This document shows, in pieces, positions 52,167-60,965 of a DNA stretch of 64,000 nucleotides (its first letter is position 1; each line of letters begins with the position of its first letter). A program made the position numbers and the translations under genes. Source of the DNA: Sphingomonas crusticola (GTDB lineage Bacteria > Pseudomonadota > Alphaproteobacteria > Sphingomonadales > Sphingomonadaceae); the NCBI RefSeq assembly GCF_003391115.1, contig NZ_QTJP01000001.1, positions 3,302,073 to 3,366,072 on the forward strand, written 5' to 3'. A model generated the notes under the pieces. That model was not told the DNA's origin. It saw only the letters and a list, made by a program, of their open reading frames with translations, and ran no database searches.

Positions 52167-53261
52167 TCATTTATGAAGTGAGACGCGACGATACGCGCTC
52201 GGGCTCATGCCGAAGCTCGCTTGAAAAGCGCGATTGAAGCTCGCCTTGGAGGCGAAGCCAGCTTCGAATGCCAGGTCGAGTACGTCCCGTCTGTCCCCGG
52301 CCGAGAGCGCCGCGGCCACGGCTTCGCTACGAAGCTGGTTGATGAATGTCGAAAAGCCGATGCCCAGCCCCTCGTTCAGCGCGCGGGACAGATAGCTGGT
52401 ATTTGTGCCAAGCTTTCGTGCGAGCAGCGCGGAACTCAATTCCGGATCGGCTGCCCATCCTTGCTGTCTCACGATTGCCGCCCATCTTGTGCCAAGCTCC
52501 TCCCAATCGCGCGTGGCCGTCGGCAGCGGATCGGCTTCCACCAGCCGCGGAAACGGCAGCGTAGCGTGGCGCCACCCCTCGATAGCCAGATAGAGAGCGA
52601 ATGCTGCGATCGCGACATATAGTCCCATGAGTCGGCGATATCCCAAGGGTGCGACCGCATCCCAGATCGCATAACCTGACCAGATCGGAAGCAGGAGCAG
52701 GTTGGCGCCGATTATCCGGGTCAACCATCGCAGGGCATATCGCGCATCGTCGCTGCGCACGTCGGCCATTCGACTGCGGTAACGGCGTATCGCGCGCAGG
52801 CTGGCGATGCCGTAGACTATGAGCCCGACAGTCGTGGCGACGCCGGCAGCGGCGCCATAAGGCAGCAACGCGATATCCGCCCATTGGCTCTTCAATCCCA
52901 TCGGGAGAAGAAATCCGGACAATAGAAAAAGAAATTGAACCGCGGCCGGCGCGAGATGCCACCATGAGCGGGGCGGCCATTCCCCATCGACCAAGCCCTT
53001 CACGTAGAGCCATAGGAGGGGCGCTACCGCGAGCGTGATCGAGAAGGGCGCGAAGGTGAGCCAATGCCAGTGATCGTAAAAGCCGGCGAAGCCGATCGCC
53101 CAAGGTGTAACGATTCCGGCCAGGGTCAGTAGCAGGAACGAAAGCGTCCGGTTGGCGACGCGATTGGCGATCGGCCGGCTTAGGGCGGCCGCGATCAGCA
53201 AAAGCTGAATGATCGCCACCGTGAGCGTCGCCGTGCGCCAGCCGAAGACCAGATCGTTCAT
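52167..53261 (-). CDS. membrane-anchored AraC-family regulator
   Basis: 364 residues. Residues 1-235 form about seven membrane helices (FGWRTATLTVAIIQLLLIAAALS, FLLLTLAGIVTPWAIGFAGF and so on). The C-terminal AraC HTH spans about 255-360, with STFINQLRSEAVAAAL, VLDLAFEAGFASKASFNRAFQASFGMSPSAYRR. Such integral-membrane AraC proteins sense extracytoplasmic signals without a separate kinase. The S41-like gene starts 57 bases downstream and is a likely target. Confidence 0.88.
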   Translation of the reverse strand: MNDLVFGWRTATLTVAIIQLLLIAAALSRPIANRVANRTLSFLLLTLAGIVTPWAIGFAGFYDHWHWLTFAPFSITLAVAPLLWLYVKGLVDGEWPPRSWWHLAPAAVQFLFLLSGFLLPMGLKSQWADIALLPYGAAAGVATTVGLIVYGIASLRAIRRYRSRMADVRSDDARYALRWLTRIIGANLLLLPIWSGYAIWDAVAPLGYRRLMGLYVAIAAFALYLAIEGWRHATLPFPRLVEADPLPTATRDWEELGTRWAAIVRQQGWAADPELSSALLARKLGTNTSYLSRALNEGLGIGFSTFINQLRSEAVAAALSAGDRRDVLDLAFEAGFASKASFNRAFQASFGMSPSAYRRVSLHK

Positions 53262-53410
53262 ATCGCAATTGTTGCAGCCCCATCATGATCATCACAACTC
53301 TCATTTTGGGGGGGCGGCGTGCCCGGCGGCAGCTTCGACGCGTCGCATCGGACGGGGAGCAAGTGTGCTCGGTTGTCGTTAAGACGGCTCGCGGCTGGTA
53401 AGGGAGCGGG

Positions 53411-54574
53411 ATGTCGGTATCGAAGTGGCGCGGCCAGCAGATGATGCTCGTCGCGATAGTCATTCTGATCGCAGTCGGCGTCGCCGTCGCGCTGACCGGA
53501 TTTGGTGAGACCAGCCCAAAGCCAGACCTGTCGCGGGGCGATCCCGGCAGCGCGACGACACTTGCATTCGCTCCACCGCCCGAGGTGCCGCCCACGATCT
53601 TCGCGCCCGAGACGCCGGATGAGGCGCGCGCGTCCAACGCCGCCGTACCTTTGGTCACGGCGACACCGACCGCGTCGGTACCCTTCCGCTATAAAGGATC
53701 ACCCGAGGATCTCGCCGCGGCGCAAGCCTGCCTCGCGGCGGCGGTGCTCTACGAAGCCGGGGACGATCCTCCGGGCGAGCGCGCCGTGGCCCAGGTCGTG
53801 CTCAACCGGCTGCGCCATCCTGCCTTTCCCAAGACCGTCTGCGGTGTGATCTTCCAGGGCTCGGAGCGTAAGACGGGCTGCCAGTTCACCTTCACCTGCG
53901 ACGGCTCGCTCGCCCGTCCGCTCTCGGCCGAGGCGCTCGCACGCGCCCGCGAGATCGCGGAGGCCGCCTTGTCGGGCTTCGTCTACAAGCCGGTCGGCAC
54001 CGCTACTCATTATCACACCGACTGGGTCGTGCCTTATTGGCGCTCCAGCCTTGAAAAGATCGCGATCGTCCACACCCAGATCTTCTATCGGTGGCCGGGG
54101 ATATGGGGATCGCGCCACCGGCTTACCGGCCAGGTTCAGCCCGGCGAGCGGCCCGATGCCCGTCTTCCCGGCCTCGCCGAGCTTGCCCCGGCCGGCGATC
54201 CGCCAATGGTCGCGTCCGATGCGGCGCTGCCACTGCCGCCGGCGCTGACCATAGCAGGGCTGAGTGCCGACGCGTTGAACGGCAATATCGTCCGCCTCAA
54301 GGACGAGGAGGCAGCGCAATATGTGCTGCAGCTCGACCCGTCTGCCCACCCCAACAGCTACGCGATGGTCGGCTTGAGGATTTGCGGCGCGAAAACGGAA
54401 TGCACGATTTTCGGCTGGACCAGCGCAGCAGACATTCCGCGCAGCCTGCCGATCCTGCCCTTGGCGATGCGCTCGGTCGCATTCGTCTTTCGCAAGAGCG
54501 CCGTGCTCGGCCTCGCCCGGGCCAGCTGGGACTGCACCCGGTTTCCGCGCCCGCCCGCGCAATGCCTGCGCTGA
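53411..54574 (+). CDS. SleB-type cell wall hydrolase
   Basis: 387 residues. One N-terminal membrane segment (about 13-33), a Pro/Thr-rich linker to about 95, then the Hydrolase_2 domain: CLAAAVLYEAGDDPPGERAVAQVVLNRLRHPAFPKTVCGVIFQGS near 100-145, CQFTFTCDGS near 158 and ATHYHTDWVVPYW near 197. The catalytic Glu is that of LYEAGDD. It is a peptidoglycan lytic amidase/transglycosylase-like enzyme facing the periplasm. The C-terminal 150 residues are unassigned. AGGGAG precedes the start. Confidence 0.86.
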   Translation: MSVSKWRGQQMMLVAIVILIAVGVAVALTGFGETSPKPDLSRGDPGSATTLAFAPPPEVPPTIFAPETPDEARASNAAVPLVTATPTASVPFRYKGSPEDLAAAQACLAAAVLYEAGDDPPGERAVAQVVLNRLRHPAFPKTVCGVIFQGSERKTGCQFTFTCDGSLARPLSAEALARAREIAEAALSGFVYKPVGTATHYHTDWVVPYWRSSLEKIAIVHTQIFYRWPGIWGSRHRLTGQVQPGERPDARLPGLAELAPAGDPPMVASDAALPLPPALTIAGLSADALNGNIVRLKDEEAAQYVLQLDPSAHPNSYAMVGLRICGAKTECTIFGWTSAADIPRSLPILPLAMRSVAFVFRKSAVLGLARASWDCTRFPRPPAQCLR

Positions 54575-54633
54575 TGCCGGGCGCGGCTAGGCGATTTCTC
54601 GAACTGACGACCCGCGTGCGGCCTGTTTGAAAG

Positions 54634-54719
54634 TGGTGCGGACGGCGGGACTTGAACCCGCACTCCCTAACGGGAAAAGGATTTTAAGTCCTCTGCGTCT
54701 ACCATTTCGCCACGTCCGC
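54634..54719 (-). tRNA. tRNA-Leu (TAA anticodon)
   Basis: 86 bases with an extended variable arm, as expected for leucine. Acceptor GCGGACG pairs with CGTCCGC, anticodon loop reads TTAA (TAA), T-loop GTTCAAGT, and 3' CCA is encoded (54634-54636). Reads UUA and UUG. ihfB lies 48 bases to the right on the same strand; no integration remnants seen. Confidence 0.96.
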
Positions 54720-54767
54720 ACAGGGGACGCTTAGCCGGAGCAGAGGCTGGAACGCCAGAGCCGAAGC

Positions 54768-55046
54768 TCAGACGTTGAGCCGGTGGCGCATTTCCTTGCC
54801 GGGCTTGAAATAGGGAACGCGTTTGGGCTGGACGTCGACTGCCTCGCCGGTGCGGGGGTTGCGGCCGATCCGGCCGTCGCGCGCACGCGTGGTGAAGGTG
54901 CCGAAGCCGCGCAGTTCGATCCGGCCGCCCTCGGCCAGCCGCTTGGAGATCGCGTCGAACACGCAGGCGACGATCTGTTCGACCTCGTTCGGCGAAAGCC
55001 CGGGCTGATCCTTGTGCACTAGGGCGATGAGTTCGGACCTGATCAC
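54768..55046 (-). CDS. ihfB: integration host factor subunit beta
   Basis: 92 residues, HU/IHF fold. Begins MIRSELIALVHKDQPGLSPNEVE, has the GRIELRGFGTF strand near 46-56 and the DNA-inserting Pro in RARDGRIGRNPRTGE near 60-74. It pairs with IhfA (not in window) to bend DNA at promoters, recombination sites and origins. It follows rpsA (starting at 56951) on the same strand, the classic rpsA-ihfB order. Confidence 0.93.
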   Translation of the reverse strand: MIRSELIALVHKDQPGLSPNEVEQIVACVFDAISKRLAEGGRIELRGFGTFTTRARDGRIGRNPRTGEAVDVQPKRVPYFKPGKEMRHRLNV

Positions 55047-55170
55047 TGGACTTGCCCCTTACTGGTGCCGCGGACGAGTGCTTCCTGCCCCCCAAGAAGC
55101 CGCACCCTGCGCCTGATCCCCTTATGCAATCAAACTAAACGTAGATCAATCTTTTCAAATGATTGCAAGA

Positions 55171-55194
55171 CGGGCCGGAGTTTCCCCCGGCCCG
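55171..55194 (-). terminator. probable terminator after rpsA
   Basis: Stem CGGGCCGG (55171-55178) with CCGGCCCG (55187-55194) and an 8-base loop, located 17 bases past the rpsA stop; reading the minus strand it is followed by TCTTGC, a short imperfect T-run. It separates rpsA from ihfB or attenuates read-through. Confidence 0.55.
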
Positions 55195-55211
55195 CCCCTG
55201 ACTGCAACCTT

Positions 55212-56951
55212 TTACGCCTCGTCGCGTGCCTTCAGCGCCGCGCCGAGAATGTCGCCCAGCGACGCGCCCGAATCGGACGAGCCATATTGCGCAACCGCCT
55301 GCTTCTCTTCGGCGAGCTGCATCGCCTTGACCGAGAAGGTCGGCTTCTTCGAACGATCGAAGCCGGTCACCATCGCATCGAGCTTCTGGCCGGGCTGGAA
55401 GCGCTCCGGACGCTGCTCGTCGCGATCGCGGCCGAGATCGGCGCGCTTGATGAAGCCCAGCGGACCATCGTCGCCGACCTGCACGTCGAGGCCGCCGTCG
55501 CCCGAGGCCATGACGGTGACCGTGACGATCGCGCCCTTGTTGACGCCGCCGCTGCTGCTGGCACCGGCACCTGCGCCCGCGCCCGAAGTCGGGGCGGTGG
55601 ACGCGCCGGCACGCTCGAGCTGCTTGATGCCGAGGCTGATCCGCTCCTTCTCGGGATCGATGTCGAGGACCTGCGCCTTGACGGTCTCACCCTTGTGGTG
55701 AAGCGCCAGAGCTTCCTCGCCCGAAACGCCCCAGGCGATGTCGGACATGTGAACCATGCCGTCGATCTCGCCGTCCAGGCCGATGAACAGGCCGAACTCG
55801 GTCGCGTTCTTGACTTCACCCTCGACGGTCGAGCCGACCGGGTGGGCTTCGGAGAACTTCTCCCAAGGATTGGCCTGAGCCTGCTTGAGACCGAGCGAGA
55901 TGCGACGCTTCTCTTCGTCGACCTCGAGGATGATGACATCCACTTCCTGGGAGGTGGAGACGATCTTGCCGGGGTGGACGTTCTTCTTGGTCCAGCTCAT
56001 TTCGCTGACATGGACCAGGCCTTCGATGCCCGGCTCCAGCTCGACGAACGCGCCATATTCGGTGATGTTGGTGACGCGGCCGGTGAACTTGCCGCCGATC
56101 GGATATTTGGCGGCGGCGCCTTCCCACGGATCGCTCTCGAGCTGCTTCATGCCGAGGCTGATGCGCTGCGTGTCGCGATTGATGCGGATGATCTGCACCT
56201 TGACCGTGTCACCGATGTTGATGACTTCGGACGGGTGATTGACGCGCTTGTAGCTGATGTCCGTGACATGCAGCAGGCCATCGATGCCGCCGAGATCGAC
56301 GAACGCACCATAATCGGTGATGTTCTTGACCACGCCATCGACGATCTGGCCCTCGGCCAGGCTCTGGATGAGGCCGGTGCGCTGCTCGGCGCGGGTCTCT
56401 TCCAGCACGGCGCGGCGCGACACGACGATATTGCCGCGGCGGCGATCCATCTTCAGCACCTGGAACGGCTGCGGGATGTCCATCAGCGGGCCGACGTCGC
56501 GGACCGGGCGGATATCGACCTGCGAACCGGGCAGGAAGGCGACGGCACCGTTCAGGTCGACCGTGAAGCCGCCCTTGACGCGGCCGAAGATCACGCCGTC
56601 GACGCGATTGCCGGCGGCGAATTCATGCTCGAGCGTATCCCATGCGGCTTCGCGGCGTGCGCGGTCGCGCGACAGCATCGCTTCGCCATGGCTATTCTCT
56701 ACCCGGTCGACATAAACCTCGACCTCGTCACCCACGTTCAATTCGGCCTTCTGGCCGGGGGCGGGGGCGAATTCACGAAGCGGAACGCGGCCCTCGGACT
56801 TCAGTCCCACGTCGATGACGACCATGTCGTTCTCGATCGCGGTGACGGTGCCCTTGACGACCCGTCCTTCGAAGCCTTGGTTCTCGCCGCCGAGCGTCTC
56901 GTTCAGCAGCGCCGCGAAATCGTCGCGGGTGGGAAATGCCGTAGTGGCCAT
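55212..56951 (-). CDS. rpsA: 30S ribosomal protein S1
   Basis: 579 residues with six S1 (OB-fold) RNA-binding repeats, starting after an N-terminal FAALLNETLGG helix. Repeats are recognisable by GxVxxxxxxGAFVDL and HVTDI/HVSEM blocks, for example GVVKNITDYGAFVDLGGIDGLLHVTDISYK near 206. The C-terminal tail after repeat 6 is Gly/Ala-rich. GGAA precedes the ATG. S1 recruits mRNA to the 30S subunit. The cmk gene, usually upstream, is absent here. Confidence 0.95.
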   Translation of the reverse strand: MATTAFPTRDDFAALLNETLGGENQGFEGRVVKGTVTAIENDMVVIDVGLKSEGRVPLREFAPAPGQKAELNVGDEVEVYVDRVENSHGEAMLSRDRARREAAWDTLEHEFAAGNRVDGVIFGRVKGGFTVDLNGAVAFLPGSQVDIRPVRDVGPLMDIPQPFQVLKMDRRRGNIVVSRRAVLEETRAEQRTGLIQSLAEGQIVDGVVKNITDYGAFVDLGGIDGLLHVTDISYKRVNHPSEVINIGDTVKVQIIRINRDTQRISLGMKQLESDPWEGAAAKYPIGGKFTGRVTNITEYGAFVELEPGIEGLVHVSEMSWTKKNVHPGKIVSTSQEVDVIILEVDEEKRRISLGLKQAQANPWEKFSEAHPVGSTVEGEVKNATEFGLFIGLDGEIDGMVHMSDIAWGVSGEEALALHHKGETVKAQVLDIDPEKERISLGIKQLERAGASTAPTSGAGAGAGASSSGGVNKGAIVTVTVMASGDGGLDVQVGDDGPLGFIKRADLGRDRDEQRPERFQPGQKLDAMVTGFDRSKKPTFSVKAMQLAEEKQAVAQYGSSDSGASLGDILGAALKARDEA

Positions 56952-57398
56952 AAAGATAGATATTCCTTCAGTCTGTTTCCGGCCGTCCGGTTGTCTCCGG
57001 AGGTCTTCAGCCGAACCGCCGCCCGAGCCTCATGCGCGAACGGCATCCGTCAAATGAAGCGTGCGGAGGAAAGCTCGGCGCAATATGCGAAAAGGGCGCG
57101 TCAAAGCATGGGCGTTGCCCAGGCTTAGCGCGCCATCCTCCGCGAGCATCGCCCGCTGGATGGATCATCCATAGCCGAAAGGCGGGCTTCCGGCAAGCGG
57201 GGAGGGCTGCCTCCCATACCCTCCGGGAAACATCCACCCCGCTCATGCTGAGGAGGCATCGCGTAGCTGCGTCAGCAGCGTATCGAGGGCCCGTATCGCA
57301 GGACTGGCTCGGGAGCGTGCTTCGATACGAGCCCTCGATACGGCGCTGATGCGCCTGCTCGGTCTCTACGCAGCATGAGCGGAGATAGGGAAGCCGCC
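56952..57398. other. intergenic region upstream of rpsA
   Basis: Contains the rpsA leader (ribosome binding site GAAGGAA about 12 bases before the ATG on the minus strand), no convincing gene, and a 144-base inverted repeat at 57239-57382 described separately. Confidence 0.6.
57239..57382. repeat. long imperfect inverted repeat, 52-base arms
   Basis: The left arm (57239-57290) begins CCGCTCATGCTG and ends GTATCGAGGGC; the right arm (57331-57382) is its imperfect inverse, beginning GCCCTCGATAC and ending CAGCATGAGCGG. The 12 outermost and about 11 inner bases match perfectly while the middle has drifted. It lies 17 bases from the 3' end of the Pro/Gly/Arg-tailed protein gene. It looks like a dispersed hairpin element of a kind seen repeatedly in sphingomonads. 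Confidence 0.75.
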
Positions 57399-57827
57399 TT
57401 ATTTCCCGCGCGGCTTGGGCGGGCGCCCGTCGCGGTTGCCGCCAGGTCTCGCCCCCGGACGCTGGCCGGGCCGTCCCTGCGGCGGGCGGGCACCGCCTGG
57501 TGCCTGCGGCCGTGGGCCACCCGGACCTTGCGGGCGCGGACCACCGCCAGCCGGCGGGCGCGGCCGAACCGGCGGCGGCGCGGGCCGGCCGGGCGAGACG
57601 CTATAGCCCTCCTTGAGCAGGCGATTGAACGCCTGCCGGACGGATTCGCCGATGCTCGTCTGCAATTCCTTGGGGAGATCCGCAAAGCTGGTGTTCGGCC
57701 CGATCGCCTGCACGTCGCGCAGCATCGCGTTGGGCACGCCCTTGGACGCCGTGCGCAGCGCGCCGACGGCGTCGATCAAGGACGCGAAGATTATCTCCTG
57801 CATCAGGTCGGTGGCGGATTTGGTCAT
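57399..57827 (-). CDS. unknown protein with Pro/Gly/Arg-rich tail
   Basis: 142 residues from ATG 57827. Residues 1-78 form a compact helical domain (MTKSATDLMQEIIFASLIDAVGALRTASKG... QTSIGESVRQAFNRLLKEGY). Residues 80-142 are a low-complexity tail of Pro, Gly, Arg and Gln, for example PPAGGGPRPQGPGG, ending PKPRGK, strongly basic and disordered. RGG/PRP-like tails bind nucleic acid or mediate condensation. No family recognised. It lies upstream of rpsA on the same strand. Confidence 0.65.
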   Translation of the reverse strand: MTKSATDLMQEIIFASLIDAVGALRTASKGVPNAMLRDVQAIGPNTSFADLPKELQTSIGESVRQAFNRLLKEGYSVSPGRPAPPPVRPRPPAGGGPRPQGPGGPRPQAPGGARPPQGRPGQRPGARPGGNRDGRPPKPRGK

Positions 57828-58187
57828 GGGGTCCACGAATGCTGGAGGATTGCCTCCTTTAGGGCGGAGACGGCGACGGGCCAATGGCAAAGTCCGGCGA
57901 CCGTCTACGGTTTCATAGCGGAATAGCCGATCCGCCTTCATGGAGCGGAAGCACATCCGCCGCAGCTCGCGCAGGATGTGCCGCACTCCCTTCCCGCGAA
58001 CGAGCTATGCGCGCCGCGCATGGTCCAGCCACGCACGGTCCCGGGCCCGTTTCGCGTCCGCTCATCCCGCAAACGGCAATCAGCCCGGCTATATATAATA
58101 TAAATCATTGCGGTCCGGCTCGGCCCTATTTACCATCGCCTCATTACCAGCCCGCGAAGATCGGGCGGACGAACAGGGAGAGAGAAT
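57828..58187. other. leader and promoter region of the TonB receptor locus
   Basis: No convincing gene. An AT-rich patch at 58091-58106 includes a perfect TATAAT at 58094-58099 without a clear -35, and GGGAGAGAGA precedes the receptor ATG. No operator-like palindrome was recognised and no transcription factor gene is in this direction. Confidence 0.5.
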
Positions 58188-60956
58188 ATGAACTGGAAAT
58201 CGCTGTTGCGCGTGTCGGCTTCGCCAATGGTTCTGCTGGCGGCCATGGCGCCATCGGCCGCGCGGGCCCAGGCCGCCAATCCGCCTCAGGAAGCCCCCAA
58301 GCCGGACGCCGCGACCGATCAGAGCATCAATCCGGCTGCGCCCGCGCCCGCCTCGCAGGCCAATGTCGCGGACGCGAACGGGGAGATCGTCGTCACCGGT
58401 TTGCGCCGCAGCCTCCAATCGGCGCAGGCGATCAAGCGGACGTCCGACGGCATCGTCGACGCTGTCGTCGCCGAGGATATCGGCAAGCTGCCGGATACTT
58501 TCGCCTCATCCGCGCTGCAGCGTATCCCTGGCGTGGGCGTGACGCGCGGCGGGGGCGAGTCGGCCGGCGTAACGGTGCGCGGTCTCCCCGATCTCACCAC
58601 GACCTATAACGGGCGTCAGATTTTCACCGCGGAGGGCCGCTACGTCCAAATTCAGGACTTCCCGGCCGGCACGGTCGCCGCGCTGGAGGTCTACAAGTCG
58701 GGCACGGCCAACCAGATCGAAGGCGGCATCGCGGGCGAGGTGAACGTGCGCGGCCGCAGGCCGTTCGACTTCAGGGGCTTCGAAGTGTCGGGCTCGTTGA
58801 ACGGCGTTTACTGGGACCAGTCGGACAAGAAATCGTGGAACGGCAATCTGCTTGTCAGCGATCGCTGGACGACGGGGATCGGCGAAATGGGCCTGCTGCT
58901 CAACGTCAGCTACGTGGGCATCAACTTCCTCGATTCCACCCGCGAACAGTCTTTGGTGATCGCCACGACGGACGCCAACAATGCGCCTACCGCGCAGCGG
59001 GGCCTGCGCTTCCCCGACGCCCAGGGCAACTTCCTGGGCTATGGCGACCGTTATCGCCCGTCGGCCAACGCCGCCTTCCAATGGAAACCGACGCCTGAGC
59101 TCGAAATCTATGCCGACGGGCTTTACCAGGGATTCCGTTCGAAAGATTATAACCGCTGGCTGTTCGTGCCGATCTTCGGCGGCATCACACTTTCGGACGT
59201 GACGACGATCCCGGGCACCAACCAGGTCTCCACCGCGACCGTGAGCGGCGCGGTCCGGCCGGAGGGCTATACCGGCTCGTTCAACGGCAAGACCGACACG
59301 TACCAGGCCGGCGGCGGCGCGGTCTGGACGCGGGACCGGCTGAAGATTTCAGCCGACATCGCCTATACCGACAGCCAATATACCGCCAATCTCGTCAACG
59401 TCGATTATGCCGCCGCGCGTTCGCCCGTGCGCAAGGTCGCGTTCGATGTTTCGGACGACGGCGGGCCGAGCCAGACCTTCGTCGACTTCGACCTCAAGGA
59501 CCCCGCCAATTTCATCAGCCGTGGCCTCTATCAGGAGCTGTTGATCGTAAACGGCAAGGATTGGCAGTCGCGTGCCGACCTGACTTACGATTTCGGTACC
59601 GGCTTCCTGAAGCGGCTCGACTTCGGCGTCCGCTACGACGATCGTGACGCGGGCCGCGACTTCGGCAACTTCTACGTCAACAATGAAGGTGCCGGCATCC
59701 CGCTGACCACGCTTCCGGGAGCGGTCGTCAAGGCGACGCTTCCGGGCTTCGACTTCAACAATGCGCAGCCGAACCGCACCTATGCCGCGCTCACGCGCAA
59801 CAGCATCCGCAATAACCTGGTCGCGCTGCGCAGCTTCTTCGGGACGCCCGCAGGTCTGCCTGCGTTCAACCCCACCGACAATTTCCGCGCCAATGAGAAA
59901 TCCTACGCCGGCTATGCGCAGCTTAAATATGGCTTCGACCTGGGCGATACGGTCATCGATGGGCTCGTCGGCCTGCGCGCCGTCAAGACCAAGACGCGGA
60001 TTTCCGGTTTCTCGCGGATCGACGCGGGCGGCGGCGTGATCACCAACCCGGCAATCACCGCCCGCAACGAATATACCGATTATCTGCCCAACGTCAGCGC
60101 GCGCGTGGCGTTCACCGACAAGCTGCAGCTGCGGCTCGCCTACACTCAGACGCGGACCCGGCCGAGCTTCTTCGATCTTCGGCCGAACCTGACGCTGGGC
60201 CAGCCGGTGATCCTCGCCCCCGGCGACCCCTGCCTCGTCAATGCGACCACGGCCGACTGCGTGGAACGCCTGCGCCGCGGCGGTTCGGCCGGCAACCCGG
60301 ATCTGAGGCCGCTCACCTCGGACAATTACGATGTGAGCCTGGAATATTATTTCTCGCGGACGGGCTCGGTCACTGCGGCGATCTTCCGGCACAATGCCGA
60401 CGGCTTCGTTGCGACGAACCCCGATCGCTCCGCCCCCGGCCTGCGCATCGATCGACCCTATAATCTCGGCAAGACCCGGTTGCAGGGCGCGGAGATGTCG
60501 TTCGTGAGCTTCCTCGACCTGGACGGGCTGCCCGAGTGGGCAAAGGGCTTCGGCATCCAGGCCAACGGCACCTACATCCAGTCCAAGGAAGATCTCAATC
60601 CGGGCTCCCGCCCCTTCAACGGCGTTTCGAAATGGGCCTACAACGTCATCGCGCTGTACGAGCGGCCGTCCTTCTCCGCGCGGCTCGCTTATAATTACCG
60701 CTCCAAATTCGTGACCGCCTACACGTTCGAAGCGCTCGACCCGTTCAACCACGGCATCACCGAGCGCGGCCGCGGGCAGCTCGACGGCTCGGTCACGGTT
60801 ACGCCGGTCCCGAACATCACCGTCGCGTTCGACGTGGTGAACCTGCTCGGCAACCCGCTGCGGCGTTACCGTCCATACGACACCGGCGACATCTACGCGC
60901 GCCAGATCATCTACCTCGAGCGGACCTACTCGCTCGGCATACGGTTCCGCTTCTGA
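58188..60956 (+). CDS. TonB-dependent receptor (carbohydrate-type)
   Basis: 922 residues. Signal peptide 1-28 (ending ARAQAA). A Pro/Ala-rich linker, then the TonB-box-like EIVVTG at 66-71, the plug (about 75-210: GIVDAVVAEDIGKLPD, LQRIPGVGV, VTVRGLPDLTTTYNGRQ), and a 22-strand barrel ending in the terminal aromatic GIRFRF. The KLPD/LQR plug form is that of sphingomonad and Caulobacter receptors for sugars. GGGAGAG precedes the ATG. First gene of a tight run with a CBM-like protein and two GH43-type proteins, so it likely imports a plant glycan fragment. Confidence 0.92.
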   Translation: MNWKSLLRVSASPMVLLAAMAPSAARAQAANPPQEAPKPDAATDQSINPAAPAPASQANVADANGEIVVTGLRRSLQSAQAIKRTSDGIVDAVVAEDIGKLPDTFASSALQRIPGVGVTRGGGESAGVTVRGLPDLTTTYNGRQIFTAEGRYVQIQDFPAGTVAALEVYKSGTANQIEGGIAGEVNVRGRRPFDFRGFEVSGSLNGVYWDQSDKKSWNGNLLVSDRWTTGIGEMGLLLNVSYVGINFLDSTREQSLVIATTDANNAPTAQRGLRFPDAQGNFLGYGDRYRPSANAAFQWKPTPELEIYADGLYQGFRSKDYNRWLFVPIFGGITLSDVTTIPGTNQVSTATVSGAVRPEGYTGSFNGKTDTYQAGGGAVWTRDRLKISADIAYTDSQYTANLVNVDYAAARSPVRKVAFDVSDDGGPSQTFVDFDLKDPANFISRGLYQELLIVNGKDWQSRADLTYDFGTGFLKRLDFGVRYDDRDAGRDFGNFYVNNEGAGIPLTTLPGAVVKATLPGFDFNNAQPNRTYAALTRNSIRNNLVALRSFFGTPAGLPAFNPTDNFRANEKSYAGYAQLKYGFDLGDTVIDGLVGLRAVKTKTRISGFSRIDAGGGVITNPAITARNEYTDYLPNVSARVAFTDKLQLRLAYTQTRTRPSFFDLRPNLTLGQPVILAPGDPCLVNATTADCVERLRRGGSAGNPDLRPLTSDNYDVSLEYYFSRTGSVTAAIFRHNADGFVATNPDRSAPGLRIDRPYNLGKTRLQGAEMSFVSFLDLDGLPEWAKGFGIQANGTYIQSKEDLNPGSRPFNGVSKWAYNVIALYERPSFSARLAYNYRSKFVTAYTFEALDPFNHGITERGRGQLDGSVTVTPVPNITVAFDVVNLLGNPLRRYRPYDTGDIYARQIIYLERTYSLGIRFRF

Positions 60957-60965
60957 CGCGCGGAC

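Noticed and set aside
53308..53314. Seven-G tract between the AraC and SleB-type genes
   Set aside because: Shorter and lies in a divergent promoter region with no surface-protein context, so weak evidence for phase variation.
52327..53658. 443-codon minus-strand frame overlapping the AraC gene
   Set aside because: Another-frame shadow of the AraC regulator, Arg/Pro-rich, no ribosome binding site and no family match.
58094..58099. Perfect TATAAT ahead of the TonB receptor
   Set aside because: No matching -35 at 16-18 bases; noted as part of the leader but not called as a promoter.
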